Under the pieces are notes generated by a model. That model did no database searches. It was not told the DNA's origin and saw only the letters and a list, made by a program, of their open reading frames with translations. This document shows positions 22,216 to 33,490 of a DNA stretch of 64,000 nucleotides, one piece after another. The position numbers and the translations under genes are program-made. This DNA is from Chlorocebus sabaeus (taxonomy: Eukaryota; Chordata; Mammalia; Primates; Cercopithecidae). The DNA lies in NCBI RefSeq assembly GCF_047675955.1, contig NC_132918.1:87063139-87127138 (forward strand). Direction: 5' to 3'. The number at the start of each line of letters is the position of its first letter. The stretch's first letter is position 1.

Positions 22216-25200
22216 TAATCACATGAAAGTACAAAACTTACTGGTAATAGTAAGTATATAGAAAAACACAGAATATTATCACACTGTAACTATGGTGTGT
22301 GAATTACTTTTGTCCTAAGTAGAGAGACTATATAATGAACCAATAAAAAAAAACTGCAACAACTTTTCAAGACATAGACAGTAAAATAAAATAGAAATGG
22401 AAAAAACAAAAAGTTAAAAGCTGGGGGGATAAAGTTAAGGAGAGTTTTTATTAGCTTTCTTTCCACTTGTTTGTTTGTTTATTCAAATAGTGTTGTTTTC
22501 AGGTTTAAAATCATGGGTTATAAGATAGTGTTTGCAACCTCATGGTAACTTCAGACATGAAAACATACAATGGATACACAGAAAATAAAAAGCAAGAAAC
22601 TAAATAATATCACCAGAGAAAATTATCTTCACTAGAGGAAGACACGAATGAATGAAAGGAAGATAATACTACAAAACAACTGGAAAACAAATAGCAAAAT
22701 GCCAGGAGTAAGTCCTTATTTATCAATAACAACATTAAGCGTAAAGGACTAAACTCTTCAATGAAAAGACGTAAACTGGGTAAATGGATAAAAAAGCAAG
22801 ACCCATTGAAAGACTTCATTTACTAAGAAGCACAAAGACTGAAAATAAAGTGATGGAAAAATATACTCCATGCAGATGGAAACAAAAAAGAGCAGGAGTA
22901 GCTATGCTTACATCAGAGAGAATAGATTTCAAAACAAAAACTATAAGAAGAGACAAAGAAAGTCACTCTGTAATGATAAAGAGGTTGATTCAGCAAGAGC
23001 ATTTAACAATTTTAAATATCCATGCACCCAATACAGGAGCACTCAGATATATAAAGGAAATATTCTTAGAGCTAAAGATGCAGATAGCCCCAATACAATA
23101 ATAGCTGGAGACTTCAACATTTCACTTTCAGCATTGTACAAATTTTTCACACAGAACATCAACAAAGAAGCATGAGACTTAATCTGCAATACAGACCAAA
23201 TGGATCTAATAGATTATGCATATTTCATTCAAGAGCTGCAGAATACACATTCTTTTCCTTAGCACATGGATCATTCTCAAAGATAGACCGTATGTTAGGT
23301 TAAAACAAGTCTTAAAACACTCAAAAATTGAAATATTAATGATATCAAGCATCTTCTCGGACCACAACTGAATAAAACTAGAAATTAATAACAAAGGGAA
23401 TTTTGGAAATTCCTCTTGGTATTAATTACACAAATTACACAAATACATCAGATTAAACATGCACCTGAATGATCAGTGGGTCAATGAAGAAATTAAGAAG
23501 AAAACTGAAAAACTTCCTGAAACAAATGATAATGGAAATACAATATATCAAACCTATGGGATACAGCAAAAGCAGTACTCAGGGGGAAGTTTATAGCTGT
23601 AAGTGCCTATATCAAAAGAGAGAAAGAAAAAACTTCAAATTAAAAAATTTAACAATACATCTGAAATAATTAGAAAAGCAAGAGCAAACCAAACCCCAAA
23701 TCAGTAGAAGAAAAGAAATAATAAAGATCAGAGCAGAAATAAATGAAATTGAAATTAAAAAATACCAAAGATCAACGAAACAAGGAGTTGTTTTTTGAAA
23801 AGTTAAACAAAATTGCCAAAACTCTAGCCAGACTGAGAAAAAAATAGAAGATCTAAATAAATAAAATCACAAATGAAAAGGAAGATATTACTACTGATAC
23901 TGCAGAAATTCAAAGGCTCGTTAGTGGCTACTATTAGCAAGTATATGCCAGCAAATTGGAAAATCTAGAAGGCATGGATAAATTCCTAGATACATACAAC
24001 TTACCAAGATTGAGCCAGAAAGAAATCCAAAACCTGAACAGAACAATAACAATTAATGAGATCGAAGATGTAATAAAAAGTCTCCCAGTAAGGAAAAGCC
24101 CATGACCTGATTGCTTCACTGCTGAATTCTACCAAACATTTAAAAAAGAACTAATGATACTAATTCCACTTAAACTATTCTGAAAATAAAGGACAGAACA
24201 CTTCCAAACTCATTTTATGAGGCCAGTATTACATTGATACCAAAATAAGACAAAGACACATTAAAAAAAAAAAAAACTATTGACCAATATCTCATAACTA
24301 TCGATGCAAAAATTCTCAACAAAATGCAAGTCAACCAAATTCAACAATATATTAGGAAGATTACTCATCATGACCAAGTGGGATTTATCCCTGTGATGCA
24401 AGGATGGTTCAACATACATAAATCAATCAACATGATACATCATATCAGCAGAATAAAGGATAAAACCCATACAATCATTTCAATTGATGCTGAGAAGGCA
24501 TTTGATAAAATTCAGCATCCCTTCATGATAAAAATCCTTGAAAATTTGGGTATAAAAGGAACATATCTCAACACAATAACAGCCATATACTACAGACCCA
24601 TAGCTAGTGTCATACTGAGTGGGGGAAAAAAAACAAAATACAAAAAAAAAAAACCTGAAAGCCTTTCCTGTAAGAACTGGAACACAACAAGGATGCCCAC
24701 TGCCACTATTGTTATTCAGTGTAGTACTGGCAGTCAGTCCTAGCTAGAGCAATCAGACAAGAGAAAGGTATAAAGGGCGACCACACTGGAAAAGAAGAAG
24801 TCAAATTATTCTTATTATTTGCTGATGATATGATCTCATATTTGGAAAAACCTAGACTTCACAAGAAAACTAATAGAACTGGTAAAAAAAAAAAAAAAAA
24901 AAACTCAGCAAAGTTGCAGGATAAACAATCAATATGCAAAAATCACTAGCATTTCTATATGCCAACAGTGAACAACGTGCAAAAGAAATTTAAAAAGTAA
25001 TCCCATTTACAATATCCATACATAGAATTTGATACCTAGAAATTAACCAAAGAAGTGGAAGATTTCTATAATGAAAACTATAAAATACTCATGAAGGAAA
25101 TTCAACAGGACATCAAGAAATGGGAAAATATGTTTACGAATTGAAAGAATCAATATTGTTAAAATGTCCATACTATCCCAAACAATCTACAGATTCAATG

Positions 25201-25556
25201 CAATCCCTATAAAAATACCAATAACAGTCTTCACAGAAATAGAAAAAAAAATCCAAAAATTTATATGGAATCACAAAAGACCCACTTCAATAAATTGTTG
25301 ACTTCAATAAATTGTTCTGTGAAAACTGGATATCCATATGCAAAAGAATGAAAATAGACCTTTATCTCTCACTATATACAAAAATCAAATAAAAATGAAT
25401 TAAAGACTCAAATCTAAGACCTCAAACTATTAAATTACCACAAGAAAACATTGGGGAAAATCTCCTGGACATTGGTCTGGGCAAAGATTTATTGAGCAAT
25501 ATCCCACAAACACAAACGACCAAAGCAAACATGAACAAATAGGACCACATCAAGTT

Positions 25557-26199
25557 AAAAAGCTTCTGCATAGCACCCATCATTCTCAGCAAACTAACAC
25601 AGGAACAGAAAACCAAACACATGTTCTCACTCATGAGTGGGAGTTGAACAATGAGATCACGTGGACACAGGGAGGGAACATCACACACCGGGGCCTGTCA
25701 GGGAGTGGTGGGCAAGGGGAGGGAGAGCATTAGGACAAATACCTAATCCATGCAGGGTTTAAAACCTAGAAGACAGCTGGGTAAGGTGGCTCACACCTGT
25801 AATCCTAGCACTTTGGGAGGCCAAGGCAAGTGGATTGCCTGAGCTCAGGAGTTCGAGACCAGCCTGGGCAACATGGTGAAACCCTGTCTTTACTAAAAAA
25901 TAAAAAAATTACCCAGGCGTGGCAGCATGCCCCTCTAATCCCAGCTATTAGGGAGGCTGAGGCAGGAGAATGACTTAAAGGCAGGAGTTGCAGTGAGCCG
26001 AGATGGTGCCATTCCACTCCAGCCTGGGTGACAGAGTGAGACTCCATCTCAAAAACAAAACAAAACAAAACAAACAAACAAAAAACCCAGAAGACAGGTT
26101 TCAAACCAACATGCACATGTATACCTCTGTAACAAACCTGTACGTTCTACACATGTATCCCAGAACTTAAAATTTAAAAAAAAAAGCTTCTGCATAGCA
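25557..26199 (+). mobile_element. 5'-truncated L1PA-type insert with 19-bp target duplication
   Basis: The insert runs 25576-26180 and carries the end of ORF2 plus a 3' untranslated region with 'gagatcacgtggacacag', 'tgtatacctctgtaacaaa' and 'acatgtatcccagaac', ending in A. A perfect 19-bp duplication, aaaaagcttctgcatagca, lies at 25557-25575 and 26181-26199. The host L1 ORF2 reads on across it. An Alu at 25776-26081 interrupts the insert, so the insert is about 300 bp of L1. Confidence 0.95.
25761..26096 (+). mobile_element. Alu nested in the L1PA insert
   Basis: A full two-arm Alu at 25776-26081 runs from 'gctgggtaaggtggctc' to a CAAAA-rich tail. The flanking duplication is aaaacctagaagaca at 25761-25775 and aaaacccagaagaca at 26082-26096, 14 of 15 identical. 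Divergence suggests AluS or AluJ age. Confidence 0.95.
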
Positions 26200-26484
26200 A
26201 AGGATACAATCAACAAAGTAAAAATACAACCCACAGAATGGGAGAAAATATTTGCAAACTACCTCTCTGACAGGGTACTAATAATCAGAATATATAAGGA
26301 GTTCAAACAACTCTATTGAAAAAAATCTAATAATCTGATCAAAAAATGGTCAAAAGATTTGAATAGATATTTCTCAAAAGAAGACCTACACACAGCATAC
26401 AGCATATAAAAAATGGGTTCAACATCACTGATCATGAGAGAAATATGAATCAAAACTACAATGAGATATAATCTCACTCCAGTT

Positions 26485-26775
26485 AAAAAGGCTTATATCC
26501 AGCAGGGCACGGTGCCTCATGCCTGTAATCCTAGCACTTTGTGAGGCCGGAGCAGGCAGATCACTTGAGGTCAAGAGTTTGAGAACAGCCTGGCCAACAT
26601 GGGGAAACCGTGTCTCTACTAAAAATACAAAAATTAGCCAGGCGTGGTGGTGCACACCTGTAATCCCAGCTATTTGGGAGGCTGAGACAGGAGAATCATT
26701 TGAACCCAGGAGGAAGAGATTGCAGTGAGTTGAGATCATGCCACTGTACTCCAGCCTGGGCAACAGAGACTGTCT

Positions 26776-26811
<36 letters not shown>

Positions 26812-26819
26812 TTATATCC
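26485..26819 (+). mobile_element. Alu in the L1 ORF2 with 16-bp target duplication
   Basis: The Alu is at 26501-26803, full length, with a tail of about 32 A. The perfect duplication aaaaaggcttatatcc lies at 26485-26500 and 26804-26819. The L1 host resumes 'aaaatatagacaataac' on the far side. Confidence 0.96.
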
Positions 26820-27644
26820 AAAATATAGACAATAACAAATGCTGGCATGAATGTGAAGAAAGGAGAATCCTTGTACACTGTTGGTGGGAATGTAAATGAG
26901 TACAACCACTAAGGAGAACAATTTGGAGGTTCCTCTTAAAACTAAAAATTGAGCTGCCATATGATCTGGCAATCCCAGTGCCGGGCACATATACGAAGAG
27001 AGGAAATCAGTATATTGAAAATGTATCTGCACACCTCTTTATGGCAGCACTGTTTGCAATAGCTGAGATTTGGAAGCAAACTGAGTGTCCATCAACAGAT
27101 GAATGGATAAAGAAAATGTGGCACATATATATACACAATGGAGTATTATTCAGCCATTAAAAATGAGATCCAGTCATTTATAACAACTTTGATGGAACTG
27201 AGGATCATTCTGTCAAGCAAAATAAGCCAGGCACAAGAAGACAAACATCACATGTTCTCACTTATTTGCAGGATCTAAAAATCAAAACAATTCAACTCAT
27301 GGACGTAAAAGAAGGATGGTTACTAGAGGGTGTGAAGAGTAGTGGGGGGCTGAGGAGGTGGTGGGGATGGTTAATTGGTACCAAACAAATAGAAAGAATA
27401 AATAAGACCTGCTATTTGATAACACAATAGGGTGACTATAGTCGGTAATAACTTAATTGTATATGTTAACTTACAGAATTAACTAGATTCTTGGTAATTC
27501 AAATGATAAATGCTTAAGAATATGAATATCTCATTCACCACACTGTGCTTATTTCACATTGCATGCCTGCATCAAAACATCTCATGTACCCCATAAATAT
27601 ATGCACCTACTATGTACACACAAGTTTTTAAAAATAATGTTTAA

Positions 27645-29440
27645 AAGTTTTAAAAAAGACCATGAACCCATTTACAATAGCCACAAAAAGAATAAAATAC
27701 CCAGGAATACAGCTTACCAGGGACTGAAAAGATATCTACAATGAGAATTCCAAAACACTGCTGAAAAAAAGCGGAGATGACACAAACAAATTTTTAAAAT
27801 TCCATTCTCATGGATAGAAAGAATCAATTTTGTTCAAATGGCCATTCTGCCCAAAGCAATTTAAAGATTTAATACCTTCTTATCAAACTACTAATTACAT
27901 TATTTACATAATTAGAAAACTATTCTAAAATTCAAAAAATAGCCTGAATAGCTAATGCAATCATAAGTAAAACAAAAAACAAAGCTTGAGTCATCACATA
28001 CCCCTACTTTAAACTACACTGCAAGGCTACAGTAATCAAAACACCATGACACCAGTATAAAAACGCATAGACGCATAGACGACTATAACAGGATAGCCCA
28101 GAAATAAAACTGCACACCTACAACCATCTGATATTTGACAAAGTTGATGAAAATAATCAGTGGGGAAAGGACTCCCTATTCAATAAATAGTGCTTGGATA
28201 ACTGCCTAGGGATATGAGAAGATTGAAAATGGTACCCACCCTTATATCACATAAAAAATCAACTCAAAATAGATTAAATAATTAAATGTAAAACTTAAAA
28301 CTATAAATATCCCAGAAAATAACCTAGGAAATACTATTCTGGACATGGGTCCTGGCAAAGATTTCATGAGAAAGACACTAAAAGCAATTGCAACATAAAT
28401 GAAAATTGACAAATAGGACCTAATTAAACTAATGGGCAAAAGAAACTATCAAGAGAGTAAACAGACAACCTACAGAATGGGCAAAAATATTTGCCAACTA
28501 TCCATCGAACAAAGGTCTAATATTCAGAATCTATAAGGAACTTAAACAAATTTACAAGTAACAAACAAACAACTAATTTAAAATGTAAGCAAAAGACAGG
28601 AAGAGACGCTCTTCAAAAGAAGACATACACATGGCCAACAAGCATATGAAGAAATGTTCAACATCACTAATCACTAGAGAAATACAAGTCATATCTACAG
28701 TAAGATATCATCTCACACCAGTCAGCATGGCTATCATTAAAAAGAAAACATAACAGATACTGGTGAGGTTGTGGAGAAAAGGGAATGCTTTTATATTGCT
28801 GCTAGGAACCTAATAGTTCAGACACTGTGGAAAGCCATCTGGCAATTTCTTAAAGAACTTAAAACGGAAATGTCATTCAACCCAGCAGTCCCATTATTAA
28901 GTAGATACTCAGAGGAATAAAAATTGTTCTACCAAAAATTGTTCTCATATGTCCATCACAGCACTATTTACAGTAGCAAAGACATAGAATCAACCCAGAT
29001 GCCCATCAATGGTAGACTGGATGAAGAAAACGTGGTACATATACACTATGGGACATTATATAGCCATGAGAAAGAATGAGAACATGTCTTTGCAGCAACA
29101 TGAAAGGACCTGGAGGTCATTATCTTAAGTGAACTAACACAACAACAGAAAACCAAATACCACACGTTCTCACATATAAGTGGAAGCTAAACATTGAGTA
29201 CACATGGACACAAAGAAAGGAACAACAGACACTAGGATCTGCTGAGGTGGAAGGTGGGAGGAAGTTAAGGATTGAAAAACTACCTATCAGGTAGCTATGC
29301 TTATTACCTGGGTAATAAAATAATCTGTATAGCAAACTCCCATGACATGCAATATGACTACATAACAAACTTGCACATGTACCCCTGAATCTAAAATAAA
29401 AGTGAAAAAAATAAAAAGTAAAAAATTAAAAAGTAAAAAT
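27645..29440 (+). mobile_element. L1PB-like LINE, 3' part
   Basis: This is the continuation of the element broken at 18809. It resumes in ORF2 at 27661 ('catgaacccatttacaat'), passes the C-terminal region, and ends with an L1PB-type 3' untranslated region: 'gagtacacatggacaca', 'gcttattacctgggtaa', 'tgcacatgtacccctgaa', then 'aaaataaaagtg' and an A-rich tail to about 29440. Open frames are short and broken. An imperfect short tandem repeat 'acgcatag' x2 lies near 28065-28080. Confidence 0.82.
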
Positions 29441-29607
29441 TAACTATGCAAGCCAGAGATAGAGAAATACTAAGAAAGTACTGTAGGAAAAAATGCTGTA
29501 AACTTAGAATTCTACATAGAGCAAAACTATCTTTCAAAAAATAAAGTTGGAATAAAGACAGATTTAGATAAACAAAAGCTGAGATCATTCACTGCTGGCA
29601 ATCTTGC

Positions 29608-30027
29608 TCTAGTAGAAATTTATATATATATATAAAAATATATATAGTAGTATCATATATATAGCTCTAGTAGAATTTTGTATATATACATAAATGTGTG
29701 TGTGTGTGTGTGGGTATATATATATGTTTATTTTATTTTATTTTGACACAGGGTCTTGCTGTTGCCCACACTGTAGTGTAATGGCACAATCATAGCTCAC
29801 TGTAACCTCGAACTTCTGAGGTCAAGCTATCCTCCTACTTCTGTCTCCTTGGTAACTAGGACTATAGGCATAAGAAACCATGTCCAGCTAATGTTTTCAT
29901 GTTTTGTAGAGGAACTGTCTTGATATGTTGTCCAGGTTGGTCTCAAATGCCTGGCCTCAACCAAACCTCCCACTTCAGCTTCCCAAACTGCTGGGATTTA
30001 CAGGCATGAGCCACTACACCTGGCCTA
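29608..30027 (-). mobile_element. Old antisense Alu with expanded TA/TG tail region
   Basis: A reversed Alu occupies about 29740-30027, from 'gacacagggtcttgctg' to 'gccactacacctggcc', with AluJ-level divergence. Upstream of it 29620-29735 is a mixed (TA)n/(TG)n tract in which 'gctctagtagaa' occurs twice (29606 and 29664). The motif after the Alu, 'ctagaagaaatg' at 30026, is the likely other duplication copy. Confidence 0.8.
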
Positions 30028-30498
30028 GAAGAAATGTTAAAGGAAGTTCTCAGGCAGAAGAAAAATGATAACAGATGCAAATGTTGATCTGCACAAATTA
30101 ATGAAGAGCATTTGGAGATGGCACACATGTGGCTAAGCGCAAAAGACAGTTTTCTCAAATTTTATCTTCTTAAAAGTTTAAAAATCATATTAAGCAATAA
30201 TTGCATTAAAATTCCAATTAATAGTTGAAAATTGTTGGAATAAGAAAGCAAAACCAAACTATATGCTGTCTTAAAAATATTTTTAGCAACAAATATATGG
30301 ATAAAATAATAGGAGGGTACAGATATAGTGTTCGAACATTAAACCAAAGAAAACTGAAATTGCCATGTTAATATCAGACAATATAAGTATAAGAAATTAC
30401 AAAGAGACCATTTGATAATAACAAAGAAGTCAATTCATCAAGAAGACATTAAAAACCTAAATATATATACACCTAAGAGCCTCAAAATACATTTCAAG

Positions 30499-30811
30499 AA
30501 TTGGATTTAGGCTGGGTGTGGTGGCTTATACCTATAATTACAGCACTTTGGGAGGGTGTGGCAGGATTGCTTGAGGCCGGAAGTTTGAGACTAATCTGGG
30601 TAACATGGCAAGATCCTACCTCCAGAAAATAATATAAAAAAGTATGTGTGTGTGGTGGTACACACCAGCAGTCCTAGCACTCAAGAGGCTGAGGCACAAG
30701 GGCCCTCTGAGTCAAGAAGTTTGAGATTACAGTGAGCTATGATCATGCCACGGCACTCCAGCCTGGGTAGCAGAGTGAGACCCTGTCTCTAATAAAACAC
30801 AATTGAATTTA
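30499..30811 (+). mobile_element. Alu with 11-bp target duplication
   Basis: A diverged full-length Alu lies at 30510-30800. The flanks are aattggattta (30499-30509) and aattgaattta (30801-30811), 10 of 11 identical. It interrupts old L1M ORF2 sequence. Confidence 0.9.
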
Positions 30812-30993
30812 AAGAAAAAATTGATAAGTTTAAATTAAATTTGGAAATTTTGACACTTCTTTTTCAACAAATTAGAGAATAAGTAAATTATACTCAACAT
30901 GCAGCAATATATCGAAAAGATATCATATCAATAAATGCAGAAAGAACACTGACGAAAGCAACACTCTTTCTTGATAGTTAAAAAAATTTCTCA

Positions 30994-31522
30994 CCAATGG
31001 TGTGGAAGGCAACTGTTTGGGTGAAGGAGAAAGGACAAGATGGAGGAAGGTGAACAAGAAGGCACAATCCATGTTGCTTCCGGGTTCTTCCTCACCAACT
31101 TTCCCCCGCTGCAGGAAAACGCAGCCCGAGCCCGAGAAGATGCAGATCAACCGAGCATGCGCCAGGTGACGTCAATCCGAAGAGATTGAAACTTACCCGG
31201 CCACGCCTATGGAGACGCCCCTATCACGCCCTTATCCCGCCCACTGCCCTCCCCCTTCCAGTACCAACGCATAAAAGTTCGCTGCCGGCAGGAGCCGGCG
31301 TGACTTCTTCAACCCCGTTTTCGTGGGTCAGAGAACCTTACCGGAGAACGCCGGACTTCCCTGGCCCCCCCACACCTGAGGACCGGAGAACTTCTACCGA
31401 GAGTGTGTGCATATTTGCAATAAAAGACTACCACTTTCTTATGTACTTTGGCCTCATGTTTAATTATTTAGCTCTCCTAAATTAAGTATTAAATTAAGAC
31501 AGTTATTAAATTAAGACAGCAA
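30994..31522 (+). mobile_element. CpG-rich solo LTR, family not recognised
   Basis: About 521 bp (30998-31518) starts TG, ends CA, and interrupts L1M ORF2, which resumes near 31522. It is much richer in GC and CpG than anything nearby, especially 31080-31400. It has a TATA-like cataaaa at 31270-31276 and an AATAAA signal at 31419-31424, giving a plausible U3-R-U5 order on the plus strand. Flanks are ccaa (30994-30997) and gcaa (31519-31522), 3 of 4 identical. A 17-bp imperfect tandem ending 'ttaaattaagacag' lies at its end. The retained CpGs suggest a young insertion. It resembles a class I (gamma-type) LTR, but I cannot name it, and a non-LTR origin is not excluded. Confidence 0.6.
31270..31276 (+). 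promoter_or_regulatory. TATA-like box of the unassigned LTR
   Basis: The sequence cataaaa lies 143 bp upstream of an AATAAA signal at 31419-31424, inside the CpG-rich LTR. Position and spacing fit a retroviral promoter and polyadenylation signal; activity is inferred only. Confidence 0.45.
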
Positions 31523-32531
31523 CTAACGACGTATTTCTTTGATAAAAGACTTCTACCAAAACAAACAATTACAGCTAATATCATATTGTTAGTGGTTAAA
31601 AAAAACTAAATGACTTCATCTTAAGATCAGGATGAAGGTAAGAATGTCTTCCACCACTTCTATTCCGGTAATAGCTACTGCAATACATTGAGAAAAAGAA
31701 GTAGGAGAAAAACATATTGGAAGTAAAATCTTTTGTATCCAAAAAGTTATGGTTTTTGTTGTTGTACAGCATAAGGTATACCAAAAATCTGCTAGAACAG
31801 ATAGTGATTTTAGGAAACTCATAGTATACAAGGTCAATAAACAAAATTTAAGTGTATATCAGCATAATCCCAATAAATTGTCATTAAGAAATCAATATCA
31901 TTTACAATAACGTCAAAAACACAAAATACTCAAGATGAATAAAATATGTGTAAAACATGTATGCTAAAGCTATATACTTTGCTCAGAGAAATTAGAGACC
32001 TAAATAAATGGAGAATACAATATATTGATGGATCTGAACACTCGATATTGTTGAGCCAGTAAATCTTCCCATATTTATCTGCATATTCAATGCAATCCCA
32101 ATCAAAATCTCAGTAGGCTTTTTGTTCAAGCCGATAAGCTGATTCCTAAATTTATTTAAAAATGTGAATGCTCCCAGGTAGCCAAAATAACGGTAAAATA
32201 TTGAGAGACTTGTACTACTTTATTATGACACTTACTCTAAAGCTGTAGTTGTCAAGCCAGTGTTCGATCTGAGAAAAGATAAACTTACAGATCAGTTGAA
32301 TAAAACAGAGTTCTGTTCAATTTCTGCTGTGAAAAGTAGTTTAATAAAGGCCAGGAGGCACATAAAATGATGCCAGTTGCTGTTAAACGTTATGAAAATG
32401 CAAAGCAAAACTTCAGTGTGATAGCACTGCACATCCACTAGAATGGGTAAAGTGGCTGACAATACCAAATGTTACTAAATATGTAGAGAACAGGAATTCT
32501 AAAACAGTACTCTAAGGAATGCAAAATCCTA

Positions 32532-32949
32532 CAGCCTGTCAGGCCTCTGAGCCCAAGCCAAGCCGTGGCATCCCCTGTGACTTGCACCTATATGCCCAGA
32601 TGGCCTGAAGTAACTGAAGAATCACAAAAGAAGTGCAAATGCCCTGCCTCACCTTAACTGATGACATTGCACCACGAAAGAAGTGAAAATGGCCAGTCCT
32701 TGCCTTAAGCGATGATATTACCTTGTGAAATTCCTTTTCCTGGCTCATTCTGGCTGCCCACCAGAGAACAATCCCCCTTTGTAATTTTCCTTTATCTACC
32801 CAAATCCTATAAAACGGCCCCACCCTTATCTCCCTTTGCTGACTCTCTTTTCAGACCCAGCCCGCCTGCACCCAGGTGAAATAAACAGCTATGTTGCTCA
32901 CACAAAACCTGTTTGGTGGTCTCTTCACACAGACGGGCATGACACAGCC
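32532..32949 (+). mobile_element. Solo LTR7 (HERV-H) with 5-bp target duplication
   Basis: The LTR is at 32537-32944. It starts 'tgtcaggcctctgagccc', contains 'gatggcctgaagtaactg' and 'gccttaagcgatgatatt', and ends 'ctcttcacacagacgggc' plus 'atgaca'. This is clearly LTR7 of the HERV-H group. A perfect duplication cagcc is at 32532-32536 and 32945-32949. A stretch of roughly 45 bp or more of the consensus between 'ctggctcattctggct' and 'ccagagaacaat' is missing. The promoter TATA (tataaaa, 32808-32814) and AATAAA (32880-32885) are intact. No internal viral sequence remains. Confidence 0.96.
32808..32885 (+). promoter_or_regulatory. LTR7 TATA box and polyadenylation signal
   Basis: The TATA box tataaaa is at 32808-32814 and the signal aataaa at 32880-32885, in normal LTR7 spacing. 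LTR7 copies are known promoters in primate pluripotent cells. Whether this short copy keeps activity cannot be judged from sequence. Confidence 0.7.
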
Positions 32950-33490
32950 ACTTTGAAAAACAGTTGGGAAGTTTTTTATAAAATTAACTATATAGTTTCG
33001 TTTAACTCAGTGATTCCACTCATGGGTATTTAATCAAGAAAAATGAAATCACATGCCCTCAGGAAGACTTACAGTGTATTGTTTAAAGCAGCTTTACTCA
33101 CGATAGCCAAAACCTGAAAACAAATGAAATGTACAACAACAAGTAAATGAACAGAAAAATTATGGTACATCCACACTCAGCGATAAAAAGCAACCAACAG
33201 TTGATGCCTGTATCAACACAGACGATTAACGAAACCGGAATCAAAGGGTTCCACGTTGTATGATTCCATTTATGTGACATTCTGGAAAAGACAAAACCTT
33301 AACGTTGCCAACTGCTGAAATTGGGGATAAAGAATGCTGAAAAAAGAGGCATGAATTATCACTGAATCTTGATTGTGGTAGTACTTATACTATTGTGTAT
33401 ATACATCAAAAGTCATCATATCATAAAGGTAAAATGGGTAAATTTTATTGTATGGAAATTATACCTGAAGTTGATTTTAAAATTATAGAA

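Larger units (their letters stand above)
22600..27200 (+). pseudogene. L1 ORF2 remnant (endonuclease, RT, C-terminal part)
   Basis: Endonuclease sequence is visible at 22784-23101 (KRAGVAMLTSERIDFKTK, TILNIHAPNTGA) and, in another frame, at 23098-23130 (IIAGDFNIS). Reverse transcriptase is clear at 24324-24743, with HHDQVGFIPVMQGWFNIHKS and IISIDAEKAFDKIQHPF, followed by the FADD active-site motif near 24815-24830. The C-terminal part runs to about 27200 around the two nested insertions. Stops and frameshifts occur throughout, so it is not active. Confidence 0.85.
19042..27640 (+). mobile_element. Near full-length L1 (L1MA/L1PB-like) nested in the older L1
   Basis: The 5' end 'gggagcaagatggcagaat' corresponds to the canonical L1 start. 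A roughly 2-kb 5' untranslated region (19042-21020) is followed by ORF1 (about 21030-22210), a 0.4-kb spacer and ORF2 (about 22600-27200). The 3' untranslated region reads 'ggtgactatagtcgg' ... 'ataaatatatgcacctac' and ends A-rich near 27640. Later insertions are 7SK (21142-21379), L1PA plus Alu (25576-26180) and Alu (26501-26803). Subtracting them leaves about 7.4 kb. It lies within ORF2 of the L1PB-like copy, with roughly 60 bp of target missing and no target duplication found. Confidence 0.82.
29440..33490 (+). mobile_element. Old L1M LINE with four later insertions
   Basis: Decayed ORF1 C-terminal sequence at 29460-29610 ('ttagaattctacatagagc', 'aagttggaataaagac') continues after an Alu at 30028, then ORF2 to about 33250. 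The 3' end reads 'gggtaaattttattgtatgg' and 'attatacctgaagttgatt' at 33480. Insertions are Alu (29735-30027), Alu (30510-30800), an unassigned LTR (30998-31518) and LTR7 (32537-32944). ORF2 resumes after each. Its 5' end touches the L1PB-like tail; whether it was truncated there or split is unclear. Confidence 0.75.

Noticed and set aside
31186..31485. A 99-codon proline-rich open frame
   Set aside because: It lies across the promoter and leader of an LTR-like block; GC-rich sequence gives long frames by chance.
30998..31518. Naming the LTR as PtERV1 or baboon endogenous virus
   Set aside because: I cannot recall those LTRs well enough to claim a match; left unassigned.
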